Shown in pieces: positions 30,463 to 41,277 of a stretch of DNA of 64,000 nt (the first letter of the stretch is position 1; each line of letters opens with the position of its first letter). Source of the DNA: Alphaproteobacteria bacterium (GTDB lineage: Bacteria > Pseudomonadota > Alphaproteobacteria > GCA-2731375). Under the pieces are notes generated by a model. The model ran no database searches. It was not told the DNA's origin and was given only the letters and a program-made list of their open reading frames with translations. The stretch spans positions 172,727-236,726 of the forward strand of contig JAJFGG010000161.1 in assembly GCA_021776235.1 (NCBI GenBank), written 5' to 3'. The translations under genes were made by a program, and so were the position numbers.

Positions 30463-31391
30463 TGACCGATAGCGCCTTGGCAGGCCGGCGCCGGGCCACC
30501 TTGATAGGCTTCGTCGCGGTGTTGCTGTGGTCGTTGCTGGCGCTGTTCACGATTGCCACGGGCCGGGTCCCGCCCTTTCAATTGGCGGCCATGACATTCG
30601 GGATCGCCTTTCTGGCCGCCGTGGGCAAATGGCTGCTGCGGGGAGAAAGCATCAGAGGCCATTTGGCGCATCCGCCCCTGGTCTGGGCGGTCGGCGTCGG
30701 CGGCCTGTTTGGCTATCATTTTTTCTATTTTCTGGCTCTGCGCCAGGCACCGGCGGTGGAAGCCAGCCTGATCGCCTATCTTTGGCCGCTGCTGATTGTG
30801 TTGTTCTCGGTCCTGTTGCCGGGTGAGCGGTTGCGCTGGTGGCATCTGACGGGGGCCGCGACGGGGTTGGCGGGGGCTGCGCTGTTGGTTCTGGGCAATC
30901 AGGATTTTGCTGCTGGTATCCGTCTGGCGCCGGGGCATTTTGCGGCCCTGGCCTGTGCTTTCATCTGGTCGGGCTATTCCATCCTCTCCCGTCGGTTGCG
31001 GGATGTGCCCACCGACGCGGTCGGCGGCTTTTGCGGCGTCACCGCCCTGCTGGCCTTGCTGGCGCATCTGGCGTTCGAAAATACCGTCTGGCCAGCCGAT
31101 GCCGGGCAATGGTTGGCCGTCGCGGGCTTGGGCCTGGGCCCGGTCGGCATGGCCTTTTTTTGTTGGGATCACGGGGTCAAGCATGGCCATATTCAGGCCT
31201 TGGGCGCGTCCGCCTATGCCGCGCCGCTGCTGTCTACACTTGTCCTGGTACTGTTCGGCATCGCCCCGGCGACCTGGATCGTCGCCCTGGCCTGCCTTTT
31301 GATAACCGGCGGGTCGGTTCTGGCTTCGAAGGATTTGATCCGGCCCGGCCCATCGAGCGGTACAAGGGCCCGCGGCCAATCGACGGTATAA
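30462..31391 (+). CDS. EamA-family (DMT) membrane transporter
   Basis: This 309-residue integral membrane protein has about ten hydrophobic segments and the EamA repeat (GVGGLFGYHFFYFLALR in the first half, GPVGMAFFCWDHGVKHG in the second). It is a drug/metabolite transporter, probably a small-molecule or amino-acid exporter. It starts in the stop codon of phaB, so the two are translationally coupled. The C-terminus ends near mgtE, which runs on the other strand. Confidence 0.88.
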   Translation: MTDSALAGRRRATLIGFVAVLLWSLLALFTIATGRVPPFQLAAMTFGIAFLAAVGKWLLRGESIRGHLAHPPLVWAVGVGGLFGYHFFYFLALRQAPAVEASLIAYLWPLLIVLFSVLLPGERLRWWHLTGAATGLAGAALLVLGNQDFAAGIRLAPGHFAALACAFIWSGYSILSRRLRDVPTDAVGGFCGVTALLALLAHLAFENTVWPADAGQWLAVAGLGLGPVGMAFFCWDHGVKHGHIQALGASAYAAPLLSTLVLVLFGIAPATWIVALACLLITGGSVLASKDLIRPGPSSGTRARGQSTV

Positions 31392-31401
31392 ACCTTTCTC
31401 T

Positions 31402-32808
31402 TCAGAGCAGAAATAACGCCGCCAGGCCGAGAAAGACAAAAAATCCGACCACGTCTGTAACGGCCGTCAGGAATACCGTGGCGGCGACGGCCGGGTCGAT
31501 GCCGGCGCGCGCCAGGCCAAGGGGGATCATGGTGCCGGCCAGACCGGCCACGACCATGTTGATCACCATGGCGATGGCGATGACGACCCCCAGGGCGGGC
31601 GCGGAAAACCAATAGGCGGCGACCAGGCCGACCAGAACGGCAAACAGGGCGCCGTTCAGGCTTCCGACCACCACTTCCTTGCCGACGATGCGCATGGCAT
31701 TGGCAGCTGTCAGTTCCCGGGTCGCCAGGGCACGCACGGCGACGGTCAGGGTCTGCGTACCGGCGTTGCCGCCCATGGAGGCGACGATGGGCATTAGAAC
31801 CGCCAGGGCGACGATCTGTTCGATGGTCCCTTCGAATACAGCGATCACCAGGGAAGCCAGGATTGCGGTGCCCAGGTTCAGCAACAGCCAACTGGCCCGC
31901 GTCCGGGTGGTGCGCAGGGCGGTATCCAGAAAATCGGTCTCGGAGGAAACGCCCGACAGACGCATCAAATCCTCTTCCGCCTCGTCCTCCAACACGGCGG
32001 CTGCATCATCAAAGGTGATCACGCCGACCAGGCGTCCGTCCGCATCGATGACCGGCGCCGAGGCCAGTCGGTATTGCTGGAACAGGAAGGCTACTTCCTC
32101 CTGATCCATATCGACCGGAATGGTGGTTGCCTCGGCCTCCATGATCTCGCGCATCAGGACGGGCCGCCGGGTACGCATCAGGCGGTTAAGGGCGACCTGG
32201 CCGATGGGTCGGTAGCGTGGATCGATGACAAAGATTTCATAGAATTCGTCGGGCAACTCGACCGTATCACGGCAATAGTCGATGACCTGGCCAACCGACC
32301 AATAGGCCGGCACAGCGATCAGATCCCGTTGCATCAGGCGACCGGCGCTGTCTTCGGGAAAGGACAGGCCTTCCAGGACCGCCGTCCGGTCCGGCGTTGG
32401 GACCCGGGCCAGCACCTGTTCGCGGCGGGCGTCATCCATCTCCTTCAACAGATGGACGGCTTCATCCGTATCCAATTCGGGAATGGCCCTGGCCACGGCA
32501 TGGGGGCTCATGACCGCCAGCAGATCGGCCAGTACCGGACCTTCCAGATCGATCAGGGTTTCGACGTCCAGATCATCGCCGAGAGTAATGACCAGGCGGC
32601 GCCGGTCCTCACGGCCCAGCACGACGACGATATGGGCGATTTCGGCTGGCCGCAGCGGTGCCAGCAGTTCGCGCACCACGGCGCCCTGGTTGTCCACTAA
32701 AGCGGCTTCGACGGCGCGTACCAATTCCGTATTGACCGCGTAGACATCCTCGAATGACGTCGGCGCCCCGCCGCTCGCTGGCCCGTCCTGCTGGCTTTGT
32801 TCGCTCAT
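31402..32808 (-). CDS. mgtE: Magnesium transporter MgtE
   Basis: MgtE is an inner-membrane Mg2+ channel gated by cytosolic Mg2+. The 468-residue protein has the N-terminal helical MgtE_N domain (about 25-130), two CBS domains (about 140-270, with RLVGVITFDDAAAVLEDEAEEDL at the end) and a C-terminal five-helix pore with AVLMPIVASMGGNAGTQTL, the Mg2+-selective motif. Length and order are normal. It begins with ATG 32808 just after the terminator of tRNA-Leu. Confidence 0.96.
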   Translation of the reverse strand: MSEQSQQDGPASGGAPTSFEDVYAVNTELVRAVEAALVDNQGAVVRELLAPLRPAEIAHIVVVLGREDRRRLVITLGDDLDVETLIDLEGPVLADLLAVMSPHAVARAIPELDTDEAVHLLKEMDDARREQVLARVPTPDRTAVLEGLSFPEDSAGRLMQRDLIAVPAYWSVGQVIDYCRDTVELPDEFYEIFVIDPRYRPIGQVALNRLMRTRRPVLMREIMEAEATTIPVDMDQEEVAFLFQQYRLASAPVIDADGRLVGVITFDDAAAVLEDEAEEDLMRLSGVSSETDFLDTALRTTRTRASWLLLNLGTAILASLVIAVFEGTIEQIVALAVLMPIVASMGGNAGTQTLTVAVRALATRELTAANAMRIVGKEVVVGSLNGALFAVLVGLVAAYWFSAPALGVVIAIAMVINMVVAGLAGTMIPLGLARAGIDPAVAATVFLTAVTDVVGFFVFLGLAALFLL

Positions 32809-32843
32809 GTTTCTCAGACTACAGCAAAGGCGGCGGGGACAAC

Positions 32844-32879
32844 AAAAAACCCCTCGAAAACACTCTCGTTTTCAAGGGG
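32844..32879 (-). terminator. Rho-independent terminator after tRNA-Leu
   Basis: On the minus strand a 12-base-pair stem (32879-32868 with 32861-32850, one G-U pair, six-base loop) is followed by six T (32849-32844). It ends the tRNA-Leu transcript before mgtE. Confidence 0.9.
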
Positions 32880-32885
32880 TCGAAT

Positions 32886-32972
32886 TGGTGCGGTCGAGAA
32901 GACTCGAACTTCCACGGGGTCACCCCCACAGCGACCTCAACGCTGCGCGTCTACCAATTCCGCCACGACCGC
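32886..32972 (-). tRNA. tRNA-Leu (anticodon GAG)
   Basis: This 87-base tRNA has acceptor arms GCGGTCG/CGACCGC, discriminator A, and an encoded CCA. The anticodon stem CAGCG/CGCTG encloses the loop TTGAGGT with GAG, which reads leucine CUC/CUU codons. The long variable arm (GTGGGGGTGACCCCCGT region) is typical of leucine tRNAs, and the T arm carries GTTCGAGTC. Confidence 0.95.
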
Positions 32973-33007
32973 GCGCGACTTCACAAGCTTGATCTTTGGT
33001 CCTGGGG

Positions 33008-33036
33008 GGCATAGCAAATCCCCGCGGTCGCCGCAA
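33008..33036 (-). promoter_or_regulatory. Promoter of tRNA-Leu
   Basis: On the minus strand, TTGCGG (33036-33031) and TATGCC (33013-33008) are separated by 17 bases and lie about 36 bases before the tRNA. The CTATGC-type -10 is typical of alphaproteobacterial stable-RNA promoters. Confidence 0.5.
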
Positions 33037-33050
33037 GCACCGTGCCCGGG

Positions 33051-33293
33051 TCAATCGTCCGATATATCCACGGTTTCGGTAACCTGAACCGCGACGTTCT
33101 CGCCGTTGACCATGATCTCGCCGCGGGCGATCAGCCGGTTATTGGCCAGAATCCAGACATAATCCTCAGTCGTGGCGTCCAGCTCTATCACCGCGCCACG
33201 GCCCATGCGCAATAGCTGATGGATCGGCATTTCGGTGCTGCCGATGACCACGGAAATATCCAGATTGACGTCGGCTAATCGTTGGTCGTTCAT
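33051..33293 (-). CDS. FliN/SpoA-family flagellar switch-like protein
   Basis: This 80-residue protein consists of little more than one SPOA (FliMN_C) domain. It has the core strand [20 protein letters not shown] and the [19 protein letters not shown] end. FliN is part of the flagellar C-ring and sets motor direction. No other flagellar gene is in the window, so this is either a displaced fliN or a divergent member. The ribosome site is weak. It is divergent from lipB. Confidence 0.82.
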   Translation of the reverse strand: MNDQRLADVNLDISVVIGSTEMPIHQLLRMGRGAVIELDATTEDYVWILANNRLIARGEIMVNGENVAVQVTETVDISDD

Positions 33294-33362
33294 GGGCTGC
33301 TAAAGTCCGTTGTCTCTGTTGCGGCCCTAGCATTGCCCACCCAGGGTTATTATAGGGTTAAG

Positions 33363-34049
33363 ATGGCGGCATTAACGCGCTATACATTGGCCATGGAATG
33401 GCGCATCAGCGATGGACTGATCGACTATGAGGAGGCGGTCCAGGGAATGGAGGCGCGGGTTGCCGCTATTCGTGCGGGCCGGGCCGATGAACTGGTCTGG
33501 CTTTTACAGCATCCCCCCCTTTACACCGCCGGCACCTCGGCCAAGGACACGGATTTGTTGCAGCCTGACCGCCTGCCGGTCTACCGGACAGGTCGCGGCG
33601 GGCAATATACCTACCACGGGCCGGGCCAGCGGATTGCCTATGTTCTGTTGGACCTGCAACGGCGGCAAATGGATATCCGGCAATATGTGGCTTTGCTGGA
33701 GGCTTGGCTGATTGCCACTCTGGGGCGTTTCAATTTGCGGGGCGAGCGGCGCGATGGCAGGGTCGGTATCTGGGTCGACCGCGGCCAGGGCCGGGAAGAC
33801 AAGATCGCCGCCGTGGGCGTCCGGATACGGCGCTGGGTCACCTACCATGGGGTCGCCCTGAATGTTGAGCCTGACCTGTCACACTATGCCGGCATCGTAC
33901 CCTGCGGTATCCAGGAACACGGGGTAACCTCGTTGGTTGATCTTGGGCTACCCATCGATATGGCCGAAGTGGATGTGCAACTGGCCGACGCCTGGAATGA
34001 GGTATTCGGCGAGGATGCGGCCGGGCGGCAGGCAAAAGGAGACAGCTAA
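33363..34049 (+). CDS. lipB: Lipoyl(octanoyl) transferase LipB
   Basis: LipB moves octanoyl from acyl carrier protein to lipoyl domains, the first step of lipoate assembly. The 228-residue protein has [12 protein letters not shown], the catalytic lysine in KIAAVGVRI and the catalytic cysteine in PCGI. ATG 33363 gives a normal length; ATG 33393 is a second option because neither has a strong ribosome site. It works with lipA at 58745 on the PDH complex. The next gene overlaps its stop by 1 base. Confidence 0.94.
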   Translation: MAALTRYTLAMEWRISDGLIDYEEAVQGMEARVAAIRAGRADELVWLLQHPPLYTAGTSAKDTDLLQPDRLPVYRTGRGGQYTYHGPGQRIAYVLLDLQRRQMDIRQYVALLEAWLIATLGRFNLRGERRDGRVGIWVDRGQGREDKIAAVGVRIRRWVTYHGVALNVEPDLSHYAGIVPCGIQEHGVTSLVDLGLPIDMAEVDVQLADAWNEVFGEDAAGRQAKGDS

Positions 34050-34864
34050 TGTCCGTGCTGCAATTGAACGACCACGAAGGCTTGTACTACGAGCTGGATC
34101 GGCCAGGCCGGGCGGACGCCCCGACGTTTGTCTTTGTCAATGCCATTACCGGTGATGCCGGCATGTGGCAAATTGAAATCGGCCCCGCCTTGCGCGATAG
34201 GGGCTTTGGTACCCTTTGTTACAATTTTCGCGGCCAGGCCAACAGTCCCTTTGAAAAGGGGCGCGATCTGACCGAGAATGTTATAATTCAAGACCTTAGA
34301 TATATCGTGCAACACCTTGATATTAAAAGACCTGTCCTGGTTGGACTGTCTATAGGTGGTCTCTACGCTGCCAAAGCGGTCCTGGCTGGCTTGGAGGTTG
34401 CGGGTCTGGTTCTGATCAACACCTTGCGGAAAATCGGTCCACGCCTGGACTGGATTAACGCCGGGACCTTGCGTCTGATGCAGGTCGCCGGACCCAACCT
34501 GATGCGCGATGTCATGACGCCGCTGCTGTTCGGCCCGAACTATCTGCAAGCCCATCGCCATGAGTTTCTGGCGGACGATACGGTATACGAGCCGTTGGCG
34601 GAAGAGTCAGGCGCCATGAACCTGCTCACCTGGATGGGCCAGACCGACTGGGCCATCGACTACAGTAAATTGAGCTGCCCGGTATTGGTAATGATGGGTC
34701 CCAATGACCGGATTTTTTTCGATGCCGCGATCGTGGATGAACTCTTTGCCAGCCTGCCCAACGCGCGCCGCGTCGATGTGGCGGAGGCCGGCCATATGCT
34801 ACCCGTTGAAGCGCCGCGGGCCTTCGTCGATGCGGTATCTTTGTTCGCCAAGGATGGTCTGTAG
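34049..34864 (+). CDS. Alpha/beta hydrolase
   Basis: This 271-residue alpha/beta-hydrolase has the nucleophile elbow GLSIGG with a Ser, an Asp in MMGPNDRIFFD and a His in EAGHMLP, so the triad appears complete. Residues 17-40 resemble the 3-oxoadipate enol-lactonase or carboxylesterase type. It starts 1 base inside the lipB stop, so translation is coupled, but no reaction can be named. A short stretch near 34260-34370 is AT-richer than its surroundings. Confidence 0.85.
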   Translation: MSVLQLNDHEGLYYELDRPGRADAPTFVFVNAITGDAGMWQIEIGPALRDRGFGTLCYNFRGQANSPFEKGRDLTENVIIQDLRYIVQHLDIKRPVLVGLSIGGLYAAKAVLAGLEVAGLVLINTLRKIGPRLDWINAGTLRLMQVAGPNLMRDVMTPLLFGPNYLQAHRHEFLADDTVYEPLAEESGAMNLLTWMGQTDWAIDYSKLSCPVLVMMGPNDRIFFDAAIVDELFASLPNARRVDVAEAGHMLPVEAPRAFVDAVSLFAKDGL

Positions 34865-34949
34865 GCCGCCCGTGGCATAAATGCGTCTCCGCTCAGTTTG
34901 CCCGCATTTCAACAAGCAATGCTGGAGGGTGCAGCCGCCCATTTGTCCA

Positions 34950-36092
34950 CTATAATCCGCGCCCGATGATTTCCTTCATGATTTCGTTGGTGCCGGCATA
35001 GATGCGTTGGATGCGGGCGTCGGCCCAGGCCCGTGCGATGGGAAATTCCCACATATAGCCATAGCCGCCGTGCAGTTGTAGACACTCGTCGATCACCTTG
35101 CATTGGGTGTCCGAGGTCCACCATTTAGCCATGGCTGCGGTTTCCGCATCCAGCTTGTCGTCCAGCATCAGGCTGATCAAGCGGTCGACAAAGGTGCGGG
35201 CCACGGTGACCTGGGTCTTCACCTCTGCCAGGGTGAAACGGGTGTTCTGGAAATCCAGGATCGGTTTGCCGAAGGCCTCCCGCTGTTTGGTATACTCGAT
35301 GGTCCATTCCACCGCCGCCTCCATATTGGCGACGGCCGAGACAGACAGTTGCAGGCGTTCCCAGGCCAGCTCCTGCATCAGATAAATGAAGCCCTTGCCT
35401 TCCTCGCCCAACAGGTTGGTCATAGGTACGCGTACGTCGTCAAAAAACAGCTCTGATGTATCCTGTGCCTTCAGGCCGATCTTTTCCAGATTACGGCCCT
35501 TGCGGTAGCCGTCTCTGCCGGTTTCGAGGAGGACCAGGGAGATCCCTTTGGCGCCGGCGTCCGGGTCGGTCTTGCAGACCACGATGACAAGGTCGGACAT
35601 GGCGCCGTTGGTGATGAAGGTCTTGGCGCCGTTGATGACCAATTCGTTGCCGTCCTTTACGGCGGTGGTACGGACGCCCTGCAGGTCGCTGCCGGTGCCT
35701 GGTTCCGTCATGGCAATGGCGCCAATCATCTCGCCCTTGGCCATTTTTGGCAGGAAACGCCGCTTTTGTTCTTCCGAACCATAGCGGTTGATGTAGGGCG
35801 CAACGATTTCCGAATGCAGGCCAAATCCCGGCCCGCTGGCGCCGGCGCGGGCCAGCTCTTCCATCAGGATAATACTATAGGTGCGGTCCACGCCGCCGCC
35901 GCCATATTCCTCTGGCATTGAGGCGCATAATAGACCCAATTCGCCGGCCTTGAGCCAGGCTTCGCGGCTGATACTGCCATCCTTTTCCCATTGCGCATGA
36001 TACGGCGCAATTTCCTCTTCTATGAAACGCCGCACCGTATCGCGGAAGATTTCGTGATCAGAATCAAACAGTGTTCTTGCAATGCCAGCCAT
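34950..36092 (-). CDS. Acyl-CoA dehydrogenase
   Basis: This 380-residue FAD flavoenzyme desaturates acyl-CoA thioesters in beta-oxidation. It has the AIAMTEPGTGSDLQG box, ITNGAMSDLVIVV, and the C-terminal LHGGYGYMWEFPIARAWAD followed by IYAGTNEIMKEIIGR with the FAD contact. Catalytic Glu position depends on chain class and I do not assign it. GGAGCG precedes the ATG. It lies 24 bases after the FadH-like gene and 64 bases before nothing else on this strand, so the two form an operon with the MerR regulator upstream. Confidence 0.93.
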   Translation of the reverse strand: MAGIARTLFDSDHEIFRDTVRRFIEEEIAPYHAQWEKDGSISREAWLKAGELGLLCASMPEEYGGGGVDRTYSIILMEELARAGASGPGFGLHSEIVAPYINRYGSEEQKRRFLPKMAKGEMIGAIAMTEPGTGSDLQGVRTTAVKDGNELVINGAKTFITNGAMSDLVIVVCKTDPDAGAKGISLVLLETGRDGYRKGRNLEKIGLKAQDTSELFFDDVRVPMTNLLGEEGKGFIYLMQELAWERLQLSVSAVANMEAAVEWTIEYTKQREAFGKPILDFQNTRFTLAEVKTQVTVARTFVDRLISLMLDDKLDAETAAMAKWWTSDTQCKVIDECLQLHGGYGYMWEFPIARAWADARIQRIYAGTNEIMKEIIGRGL

Positions 36093-36116
36093 GATGTCCG
36101 CTCCTAACTTGTCAAC

Positions 36117-38201
<2,085 letters not shown>

Positions 38202-38226
38202 TTAGTGAATGCGGGCTGAATTTGCT

Positions 38227-38655
38227 TTACGGATCTGGAGTCTGGGAAGAGGAAGGGCCCGCCAATAGAGTCTTGATCTGCCTGCAATTGTCCCGCAATT
38301 CCATGATGACCTCGTCAACATCCTGGCGCTGTTGCTCCAACACCCGTAGCCGTAGAAGGCTTTTCTCCAGGATAACCTTCAGTTGCTCTCGCCCCAGATC
38401 GTCCGGATCATACAAATCCAGCATTTCGCCAATATCGGAAAGCGAAAAACCCAGACGCTTGCCGCGCAAAATCAAACGCAGGCGGCCACGATCACGGCGA
38501 CGGTACACGCGGTTCATGCCATCGCGCTCGGGTTCCAGCATCTTTTTATCTTCATAGAAACGGATAGCGCGCGCCGTGATACCAAACTCGGCGGCGAGTT
38601 CACTGATCGTGTAGGTCAGTTCGGCGGTGGGTTCCGCGACAATCGAACCCGGCAT
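38227..38655 (-). CDS. MerR-family transcriptional regulator, LiuR-like
   Basis: This 142-residue regulator has an N-terminal winged helix-turn-helix (ISELAAEFGITARAIRFYED, then NRVYRRRDRGRLRLILRGK) and a C-terminal coiled coil (residues 85-130) with no metal cysteines. This is the LiuR-type MerR group that controls branched-chain and fatty-acid breakdown. The FadH-like and acyl-CoA dehydrogenase genes lie downstream on the same strand, probably as its targets. Its promoter holds a palindrome in the -35/-10 spacer, the hallmark of MerR regulation. Confidence 0.88.
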   Translation of the reverse strand: MPGSIVAEPTAELTYTISELAAEFGITARAIRFYEDKKMLEPERDGMNRVYRRRDRGRLRLILRGKRLGFSLSDIGEMLDLYDPDDLGREQLKVILEKSLLRLRVLEQQRQDVDEVIMELRDNCRQIKTLLAGPSSSQTPDP

Positions 38656-38692
38656 TGCTATGCCTCTTGCTGTAACTGTCAGAATGCCGGGA

Positions 38693-38721
38693 ATGGTACT
38701 TTACGTTGACGTAAACGTCAA
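38693..38721 (-). promoter_or_regulatory. MerR-type promoter with nested palindromic operators
   Basis: On the minus strand a -35 TTGACG (38721-38716) and a -10 TACCAT (38698-38693) are 17 bases apart. The spacer and -35 contain two perfect inverted repeats that share bases: TTTACGT-N2-ACGTAAA at 38700-38715 and TTGACGT-N2-ACGTCAA at 38706-38721. The first matches the kind of site described for LiuR. The MerR gene starts 38 bases downstream of the -10. Confidence 0.75.
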
Positions 38722-38911
38722 TTTCAGCTGCGGTCGCCGATGGTCATTTGAAAACACTGTTCCGCGCCTTGACGACCTTTGATTTAATGGCACCAAACCT
38801 CAATATTATCTCTTAACTTGTTATAAACAGTCGAATGTTTTACTTGCACTGGTAATTTTTTACGATAGGGTTCCTGCAGCGCAAGACTATGTTTTATACC
38901 CGAGGAGAGGC

Positions 38912-40267
38912 ATGTTGCGACTGGGCATGACGCAACGCAGGGCCATGTTGCTTGGCTTCTTGGCGGCCGTCTGGCTTTTTTCCACCGTGGCTGCACGCGC
39001 CCAGACCGGCGCCGAGGAGCAGGCGGCGGAGTTCGACCGCGCCTTCCATCTTATGTTGCAGGATCCCTCCAACCTGGACAAAACCTTTAAATATGCCGAA
39101 TTGGGCATAAAGATCGGCGACTACGAAGCAGCGATCAGCGCCCTTGAAAGAATGCTGTTGTACAATCCGGATTTGCCCCGGGTTCGCCTGGAATTGGGTG
39201 TTTTATATTTCCGCCTTGGCTCCTTCGCCATTGCCCGCGCTTATCTAACCCGTGCGGTCGTCGGCGATAATGTGCCGGATGATGTACGCGCCCGCGTTGC
39301 CGTTTTCCTGGATGAAATTGACAAGCGGCTATCCAATCACCAGTTTTCCGGTTCAATCTTTGCCGGTATGCGCTATCAATCCAATGCCAATGTGGGGCCG
39401 AAAAGGCCGGCGATCCGTTTGCTTGATGGCGAGGGCAATCTGGACAGAAAGTTTACGAAGAAAAGTGACTGGAACGCGTTCGTTTCGACTAACATCCGCC
39501 ACGTCTATGATCCCCATTCTCATACGGGCGATGTCCTGGAAACGGACGCGCTGCTGTACGTCTCACAGCAAACCAGCCAGCATCAACTGGATATGATATT
39601 TGGCGAAGTTACCGTTGGGCCACGCGGTCAATTCATGCGGGAGTATATTGAAAACGCTTCGTGGCGACCGCATGCCATTGGTTCGTTTGTCCACTTGGAC
39701 GGATCACAATACTACTACACATACGGTGCCGGGATTGATCTCGACAAACAGTTTACCAGCCAGACCAATGGCTCCTTCTCCACCTCGTTTGTACGCAAGA
39801 ATTACCGCGCGGATTCGGGGCGCCCGGCGGCCCGGTTCGAAGACGGCGATGAGGTGGAGGCAGAAGTAAATATCTACCATCAGGTCACCGATAGTTTGAT
39901 GCTTACCAGTTTCGTCGGCATCAGCAACCTCGGTGCTGAGCGAAGCCAGTTTAGCAACAGAGAAGTATCTCTCGGCGTTGGCACCATTGTCACCTACGAC
40001 GCACCTTATAATTTGACCAATGCTGCGTGGACTACTTCATTGAATGGCGCATTTTACTATACCAGGTACAATCAGCCTGACCCGGTCGTCGATTCCTTTA
40101 CGAAACGCAATGACCACGAAATTCGCGGCACCTTGTTGACCAGCGTGCCCATCAACAAGTCTTGGTCCGTGACATCGACCCTGGCGCGTACTGTGGTGGA
40201 TTCAAATTTCCTGAATTACAGCTACAACAACTGGGCCGCCTCTATTGGCGCCTCCATGCGTTTCTAA
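38912..40267 (+). CDS. TPR-containing outer-membrane beta-barrel (Slam/DUF560-like)
   Basis: This 451-residue exported protein has a signal peptide (about 1-30), a TPR-like helical region (about 42-145, AISALERMLLYNPDLPRVRLE with LGVLYFRLGSFAIAR), and then an alternating beta region (155-451) that ends SIGASMRF with a terminal Phe. This layout fits Slam-like surface lipoprotein assembly proteins, but a lipoprotein partner is not visible. GAGGAGAGGC precedes the ATG. It sits alone in its region. Confidence 0.82.
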   Translation: MLRLGMTQRRAMLLGFLAAVWLFSTVAARAQTGAEEQAAEFDRAFHLMLQDPSNLDKTFKYAELGIKIGDYEAAISALERMLLYNPDLPRVRLELGVLYFRLGSFAIARAYLTRAVVGDNVPDDVRARVAVFLDEIDKRLSNHQFSGSIFAGMRYQSNANVGPKRPAIRLLDGEGNLDRKFTKKSDWNAFVSTNIRHVYDPHSHTGDVLETDALLYVSQQTSQHQLDMIFGEVTVGPRGQFMREYIENASWRPHAIGSFVHLDGSQYYYTYGAGIDLDKQFTSQTNGSFSTSFVRKNYRADSGRPAARFEDGDEVEAEVNIYHQVTDSLMLTSFVGISNLGAERSQFSNREVSLGVGTIVTYDAPYNLTNAAWTTSLNGAFYYTRYNQPDPVVDSFTKRNDHEIRGTLLTSVPINKSWSVTSTLARTVVDSNFLNYSYNNWAASIGASMRF

Positions 40268-40448
40268 GGCAATTTTTGTTTGACTGAACCGCACCGCTAC
40301 GCCGCCCGTCGACGCAAGACGCCTTTGGTCTCCAAATGCCAATGATCAAGTCGGCGCCGGGCGCAATTCAATTCCCAGCCAGCAGCGCACATTCAGTCTG
40401 AAGAGCTTAGGGTCACCATCAAATGACCCAAAATAGCCCGGAAATGCT

Positions 40449-41255
40449 CTAACTGCCCAATTTAATCGCGTGCCAATATTGATTGTTCAGGGCGCCGACC
40501 ATGCTGTCATGTTTGCTCTCAAGGCACCGGCGTAAACTGGGTCGCCGCGCCGTTGCCACGGCCTGCCGGCAGTCATCATAGATGACGCGTAGACGTTGGC
40601 CAGTACCGGCGGGTGTAGCAGCGACGTCATCAGGACGAATGGTCTTGGCCCACAGGCCGCGCCGCTCCTGTTGGCTCACCCGGCCGCCGGGCGGCAATGC
40701 ATTGATCAACCGGTTGGCCATACGGGCCACGGGCATCCATTGTTGTTCCCGATCTACATATTCGCCGCCAAACACCCGCAACCGGCCGGCCGTGGCCGCG
40801 ATTTCATCCGGTTGCAATGGAGTTCTGTCGCCGCTGACAGCGACGGGCACCAGGGTGGCGTTGCGCGCCACCGTTATATGCACCTTTTCCAGCCCCAGGC
40901 GGAACATTTCCCGCGCCGAGAGGCTGACGCGAACGGCCACATGGCTGCGTTCGGCCTTGAAGCGCAGGTCGCGACCTGGGTCCAACTCAATTGTACGGCC
41001 ATCCTTCGTGGTCGCGATGGCCACCAGCGAGTCGTTGTCGTGGAGCCGATAGGGGGTGCCCCGTATTGGCGAAGACCGTAAGGGCTGTAGACAAAAGGCC
41101 GTGAGCTCGGCAAAGCATTCGCCGCGCTGGCATTGCAGCGGCACGGCGCTGTTATTGGCTACCAGACCCATCATTTGCGGCGCGCCAAGGGCTGGCGATA
41201 GCGCCGCGGCGGCGAAGCCGATGGAAGTCAGTGTGGCAAAAAGCATGGTGCGCAT
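40449..41255 (-). CDS. Exported protein, function unknown
   Basis: This 268-residue protein has a signal peptide (residues 1-24, MLFATLTSIGFAAAALSPALG then APQ) and four or more cysteines in the mature part (CQRGECF, CLQPL, CRQ, RRCLE), suggesting disulfides in the periplasm. I do not recognise a domain. ATG 41255 has GGAGG upstream; two in-frame ATGs lie just before. It follows the methyltransferase gene by 22 bases on the same strand. Confidence 0.65.
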   Translation of the reverse strand: MRTMLFATLTSIGFAAAALSPALGAPQMMGLVANNSAVPLQCQRGECFAELTAFCLQPLRSSPIRGTPYRLHDNDSLVAIATTKDGRTIELDPGRDLRFKAERSHVAVRVSLSAREMFRLGLEKVHITVARNATLVPVAVSGDRTPLQPDEIAATAGRLRVFGGEYVDREQQWMPVARMANRLINALPPGGRVSQQERRGLWAKTIRPDDVAATPAGTGQRLRVIYDDCRQAVATARRPSLRRCLESKHDSMVGALNNQYWHAIKLGS

Positions 41256-41277
41256 CAGCGTTACCTCCATTCGCTTG

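Noticed and set aside
30273..31439. 388-codon minus-strand frame opposite the EamA gene
   Set aside because: Low-complexity Gln/Arg-rich translation, antisense to a clear membrane transporter.
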